Part shown: in pieces, positions 59,997 to 64,000 of the stretch
Numbering within the stretch: position 1 is the first letter of the stretch
Layout of the letters: every line of letters starts with the position of its first letter
DNA from: Zanthoxylum bungeanum
Lineage: Eukaryota > Streptophyta > Magnoliopsida > Sapindales > Rutaceae
NCBI GenBank assembly: GCA_019454045.1
Contig: SKCR01038158.1
Location: forward strand, 214,570-278,569
Length of the DNA: 64,000 nucleotides
Direction: 5' to 3'
Program-made: the position numbers and the translations under genes
The notes under the pieces: model-generated
What the model was told of the DNA's origin: nothing
Databases searched by the model: none
Seen by the model: only the letters and a program-made list of their open reading frames with translations

Positions 59997-60874
59997 TACT
60001 TGGGATCCAGATTATTCGGGATCGCAACAAATGACTGTTAGCAATATCTCAAGCATCCTATATCGATAAAATTCTTATGAGATTTGGTATGTAGAATTCC
60101 AAGAAAGGTAATTTACCTTTCAGGCATGAAATTCATTTGTCTAAGGAACAGTCTCCTAAGACACCTCAAGGAGTTGAGGAGATGAGACATATACCATATG
60201 TTTCAGCAGTTGGAAGTCTTATGTATGCTATGTTATGCATGAGAACATACATCTATTTTGCAGTGGGAGTATTCAGTAGGTTTCAATCCAAACTAGGATT
60301 AGATCATTGGGTAGCGGTGAAACATATTCTCAAGTATCTTCGGAGAACGAGAAATTATATGCTTGTATATACAAGTCCGGATATGATTCTGAGAGGATAT
60401 ACTGACTCTGATTTTCATACGGATGTTGATTCTAGGAAATCAACATCTGGATTAGTGTTCACCCTAGGTGGTGGGGCTATAGTATGGAGGAGCATAAAGA
60501 AATCTTGTATTGCTGACTCCACCATGGAGGCTGCATATGTAGCAGCTTGTGAAGCAGCTAAGGAAGTAGTCTGGCTCCGTAATTTCTTGGCAGATCTGGA
60601 AGTTGTTCCAGATATGGATAAACCGCTCACACTTTATTGTGATAATAGTGGTGCAATGGCGAACTCCAAAGAACCAAGAAGTCACAAGAGGGGTAAGCAT
60701 ATCGAGAGGAAATATAACCTCATTGGGGAGATAATACAAAGAGGAGATGTCGTTGTCACGCAGATTCCATCCGCAGACAACCTGGCTGATCCGTTTACAA
60801 AGACCTTATCAGCTAAAGTGTTTGTAGGTCACCTAAAGGGTTTAAAATTACATGACATGTCCCATTTGCTCTAG
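59997..60874 (+). pseudogene. C1 RT C-terminal remnant and RNase H
   Basis: After the RT deletion, broken frames retain YIDKILMRFGM-like sequence. From 60137 an open stretch of 245 codons follows: PYVSAVGSLMYAML, AVKHILKYLRRTRNYML, GYTDSDFHTDVDSRKSTSG, STMEAAYVAACEAAKEVVWL, LYCDNSGAMANSKEP and SADNLADPFTKTL, ending in TAG. This is the RT thumb and RNase H of Copia elements. It is the 3' end of the C1 polyprotein, directly before the polypurine tract. Confidence 0.92.
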
Positions 60875-60888
60875 TCCAAGTGGGAGAT
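60875..60888 (+). other. C1 polypurine tract
   Basis: TCCAAGTGGGAGAT immediately before TGTTGGG of the 3' LTR; the GTGGGAG core is standard for plant Copia elements. Confidence 0.8.
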
Positions 60889-61111
60889 TGTTGGGATTTA
60901 TGTCCTAAAGCTTCATGTTTTGTAAACGGAATTGATTATTGTAATAATCATAAATGCATTATTCATTTTACCAAAGTTGTTTGATTTATATCGCATATTG
61001 TCCAATTATCTTGTTTACATTGATTACTATTGTACCTTCAGACTTAGTGTATGTTTGATGCACAAGAGGATTTAAGTCTGAAGTTAGTAATCTAAATAGT
61101 CCATAGAGAGC
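60889..61111 (+). repeat. C1 3' LTR, first ~220 bp, cut by element C3
   Basis: Matches 13076-13297 with a few substitutions and stops at ccatagagagc, where another LTR begins. Confidence 0.9.
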
Positions 61112-62383
61112 TGTTGGGAAGCGGCCGCAAGTGCACAGCGGAAAATCAAGAAGAAATTAAATTATGATACCGTTATCCCTTGCCCAAGACCCATTTACTA
61201 TTCATGTTACTATTCACATTTTTATTTATTTATTCCAATTCCCAAAGTGCCCCTATCGTCATTCACCAATCCCTAAGCCACTATGTAACCTCATAAATGA
61301 TCTGTTCAATAATTAAACACATTGAACCATTTATGAACAATTCTTACAGCAATCATATATGTTGTTAAATTTGTACTGTGCACTGTTAACCATTGATTTC
61401 GACTTTGTTTTGTATGACCTTTTGGGTTCCCCTCAAGTTGGACATGAAATGAATCGTGATAATTTAATCGAACATAAATTATCATCCGATCAAGGTTGAC
61501 ATCTAGCAACATGCCAAGGCCCCCAAATGAGAAGTAAAGATATATATACCCATTATGTATGCGATTTACATATGATACGGTCCCTCGCTTCCTGTATCCC
61601 CACCGTTTGACCTAGGGTATGGAAAATGTCTACCCATATAGTCAAATGTATGATTTGATAGTGTCATGAATCGTGCTAACCCAAGAATCTCATATGATTC
61701 TTCCGTGCGGCCATAGTCTCAAGTACTGATCACACATATCAACCCGTAAACTGAAATACTACTCTTATAAGAAAATATTATCCGAGAGAGTGGTGATTCT
61801 CTGTTGTATCTTTACAAACTTCATGTGTTTCAACAAATGACCCAATCATACCCTTATGACCATATCTTTTGAACTGGGGAAAGAGAATGTCAAAGTTATT
61901 TGATCCACACATAAGATTGTAAAGACCTCAAGTCTAAGGACTAGTCATACAATCGATACATGAAAGTTCTCACAGACACATGGGATAAACACTCCATGTG
62001 AAAACTTTCGGCGGTCAGTTCGATGGACATGAGCAACTCATGCATCCATGTGATACACCAAGTGGACGGATCTCCGCTAGTAGCATATGAGATCGACTAC
62101 CCCACTTAAGGGCTGATCATATCATCATGCTAGTCTCTCCGCTTTGTGAACGCCAAGATTATTCACAAAACTATGACTAGGAACATTTAAGAGTAATGAT
62201 TCTCATAAGACGTGGAAGCCATCATCTTATTATTCCAAGGGCTTTATTACAGTGTTTGATGATTCATGTAATTTATATAAGACACGTATAATAAAGATTT
62301 CCATTTTATTAATTAATGAAAATATTACAAATACATGTACATATAGCCCATCCACAAGTTGGGTATAGGGCATATCCCTAACA
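61112..62383 (-). repeat. C3 3' LTR (1272 bp)
   Basis: Element sense TGTTAGGGATATGCCC..TTCCCAACA. Preceded in element sense by the polypurine tract CAAATGGGAGAT (62384-62395). The partner LTR is outside the window. Confidence 0.82.
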
Positions 62384-62397
62384 ATCTCCCATTTGTA

Positions 62398-63084
62398 CTA
62401 TAGCCAACTAGTATGAATTTGGACACCATACTCCCGGGTGTGCCTATCATGCTTTTGTTGAGTCAGCCATTTAGTCAGAGAATCTGCAAGATTATCTTCT
62501 GTGGGTATTTTCTCTATAATAACTTCTTTTCTCTCAACAATCTCCCTGATGAGATGAAATCGCCTGAGTACATGCTTGGATTTCTGGTGGGACCTTGGTT
62601 CCTTTGATTGAGCAATGGCGCATGTGTTGTCACAGTACATCGTGACGCCATTCTTTATCGCGGGAAGCACTTCTAGCTCCGTGATGAACTTCTTTATCCA
62701 GACTGCTTCTTTAGCTGCCTCAGATGCTGCAATATACTCGGCTTCAGTGGTGGAGTCCGCTGTAGTGACTGCTTTGACCTTTTCCAACTGACAGCACCGC
62801 CATTCAAACTAAATAGATATCCTATTTGCGATCTGCTGTCATCCCTATCGGTCTGAAAACTCGCATCACAGTAACCAATGACTTTCATCTCAGAACAATC
62901 TACGTATGTCAAGAACACATCCTTAGTTCTTCTCAGATACTTGAGGATTGTTTTGACAGCTGCCCAGTGTTGCTCACCAGGATTTGCCTGATACCTGCTC
63001 GTTATGCTAAGAGCATAAGAGACATCAGGTCTTGTACATAGCATGGCGTAGATGATCGATCCTATTGCTGAAGCATAAGGGATC
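62398..63084 (-). pseudogene. C3 Copia RT end and RNase H, frameshifted
   Basis: Element sense begins IPYASAIGSIIYAMLCTRPDVSYALS just after 63084. It continues with AVKTILKYLRRTKD, VIGYCDASFQTDRDDSRSQIGY and GGAVSW. A one-base frame change near 62785 leads to the second frame: DSTTEAEYIAASEAAKEAVWIKKF, MYCDNTCAIAQSKEPRSHQKSKH and TEDNLADSLTKWL. The upstream pol is cut by an LTR at 63085. It is the 3' end of a minus-strand Copia element. Confidence 0.9.
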
Positions 63085-64000
63085 TGTAGGCATTGCATTT
63101 TTGCATGTGAAACCAGATGATGAGTCTCATTTGGAGGCACTACCTTTTGAGTCACGAAAGCCGCGGGAAACAGATATCGGAAGGGGAAATTCAGAATAAA
63201 CAAGCTCACTGTCTTCATTAGTGCTGCGTTCGTTACTTCGTTCGAACGACAACCAGATTGCGAGTGTTCGTGTCGCGTTCGAGGAAGCGTTCGAACGGTG
63301 TCGGTAATTCTGGTTTTGCTGCTAGCCTCACACCCAGCCCATTTAGCTCCCCAAAGCCCATAAAACACATCCTAAATTAAATAAATAAATATTAATTTAA
63401 ACATTAAACAGTAAAATAAAATATTTAAACCATTTACCAATTAAATAAAATATTTACCTAACTTAAACTAAAATCATGCCTAATTTAAATAATTTGAATA
63501 TATTATATACTAAAGCTAAAAAGAAGATATGCCTAATTAAAATCAATCCTAACCAATTAAAGCCAATCATATATTTGACTTCTTAATCTAATAAGATAAT
63601 TACCAATCTAAAATATTTGTATTCCTAAACCAACACAAATTAAATATTACAACTTCCTAATTTAAAATATTTTGTCCCCCCTCAATCTTGTGTATACCTT
63701 TCTTGGAAATCCTAATTGAATACCAAATCCTTTCCTTGTGAGACAAGAAGAAAACCCTAGACATCTTCTATATAAACAACCCCTAACCAAAGCCATCCTC
63801 CGGCTTGACAGATATAATTCACACCCAAACTCTCTCTTATCTCTTACAAGTCACGGTATTAGAACCATAACAAGAAAAGAATAATTCTCTTCATCTCACT
63901 CTCTCTTGGCCGAAGAACCATACATCCACCATCCCCCCTCCTTAGCCGATTCACAATACCCCCTATCACCACCAAGAACACATCCCCCCATACAACCCTT
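63085..64000 (+). repeat. Start of a plus-strand LTR related to the G3 LTR, running off the window
   Basis: Begins TGTAGGCATTGCATTTTTGC, identical to the element-sense start of the G3 LTR. The similarity continues in patches for ~150 bp (ggaggcactac, agccgcgg, tcggaaaggg-like). It interrupts C3 pol. Further right it is AT-rich, with CGTTCGAACG at 63239-63248 and 63288-63297. A TATA-like tctatataaac lies near 63767-63777, followed by a CT/A-rich leader-like segment. No gene of its own is visible. Confidence 0.65.
63768..63776 (+). promoter_or_regulatory. TATA-like box in the right-hand LTR
   Basis: ctatataaa about 685 bp into the LTR-like sequence, a reasonable U3 length, followed by a C/A-rich leader. 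An unrelated host promoter is an alternative. Confidence 0.4.

Noticed and set aside
62694..63368. A single 224-codon protein spanning 63085
   Set aside because: The first ~95 codons are antisense LTR sequence fused by chance to the Copia RT frame; the LTR start at 63085 breaks it.

Overview
The window looks like nuclear DNA of a flowering plant, probably a eudicot; I cannot name the species. It holds a 19-exon host gene with GT..AG introns, plant-type TATA boxes and densely nested LTR retrotransposons of the Copia, Athila and Tat types. There is no sign of bacterial organisation.

Layout. Positions 249-5293 (minus strand) carry one apparently intact host gene, the alpha (regulatory) subunit of pyrophosphate-dependent phosphofructokinase (PFP), with a TATA box just upstream. 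Positions 5884-11254 are a complete non-autonomous Tat-type element on the minus strand (5-bp TSD, gag remnant, no pol, long tandem arrays). Positions 11260-13075 are unassigned sequence ending in a Copia gag fragment. From 13076 to about 61111 lies one Copia element (C1, plus strand), split at 18832/59265 by a 40.4-kb insertion. That insertion is C2 (18833-59264, minus strand, 2.5-kb LTRs, Copia-type PBS and PPT, no recognisable genes). C2 was itself hit twice: by the Athila element G1 (21694-41877) and by a Tat-like element G3 (44032-54981). G1 contains a further, very young, non-autonomous Athila relative G2 (27546-35579). Another Copia (C3, 61112-63084) interrupts the 3' LTR of C1, and a G3-related LTR (63085 onward) interrupts C3. 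Five-base target-site duplications support the nesting for G0, G1, G2, G3 and, with one mismatch, C2.

The most striking content is cargo. G1, G2 and G3, although two different LTR/PBS types are involved, each carry an intronless LONELY GUY (LOG)-type gene, a family that normally converts cytokinin nucleotides into active cytokinins. It sits in sense orientation between the pol/gag region and the 3' LTR, in the place often used by env-like ORFs. The G3 copy is an intact 217-codon ORF; those in G1 and G2 are broken. All three share a TATAAAT box 59-60 bp upstream of the start codon, a C-terminal basic patch followed by an EAR-like (I/L)DLN(L/R) tail, and a conserved block after the stop. G1 additionally carries an ORF whose motif resembles the cysteine-rich nucleic-acid-binding proteins of carla-like plant RNA viruses. 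G1's LTRs also contain a dense array of ABRE/G-box cores upstream of the LTR TATA box. Together these suggest a mobile hormone-gene cassette exchanged between retrotransposon lineages.

All calls come from reading sequence and translations; no database search or alignment program was run.
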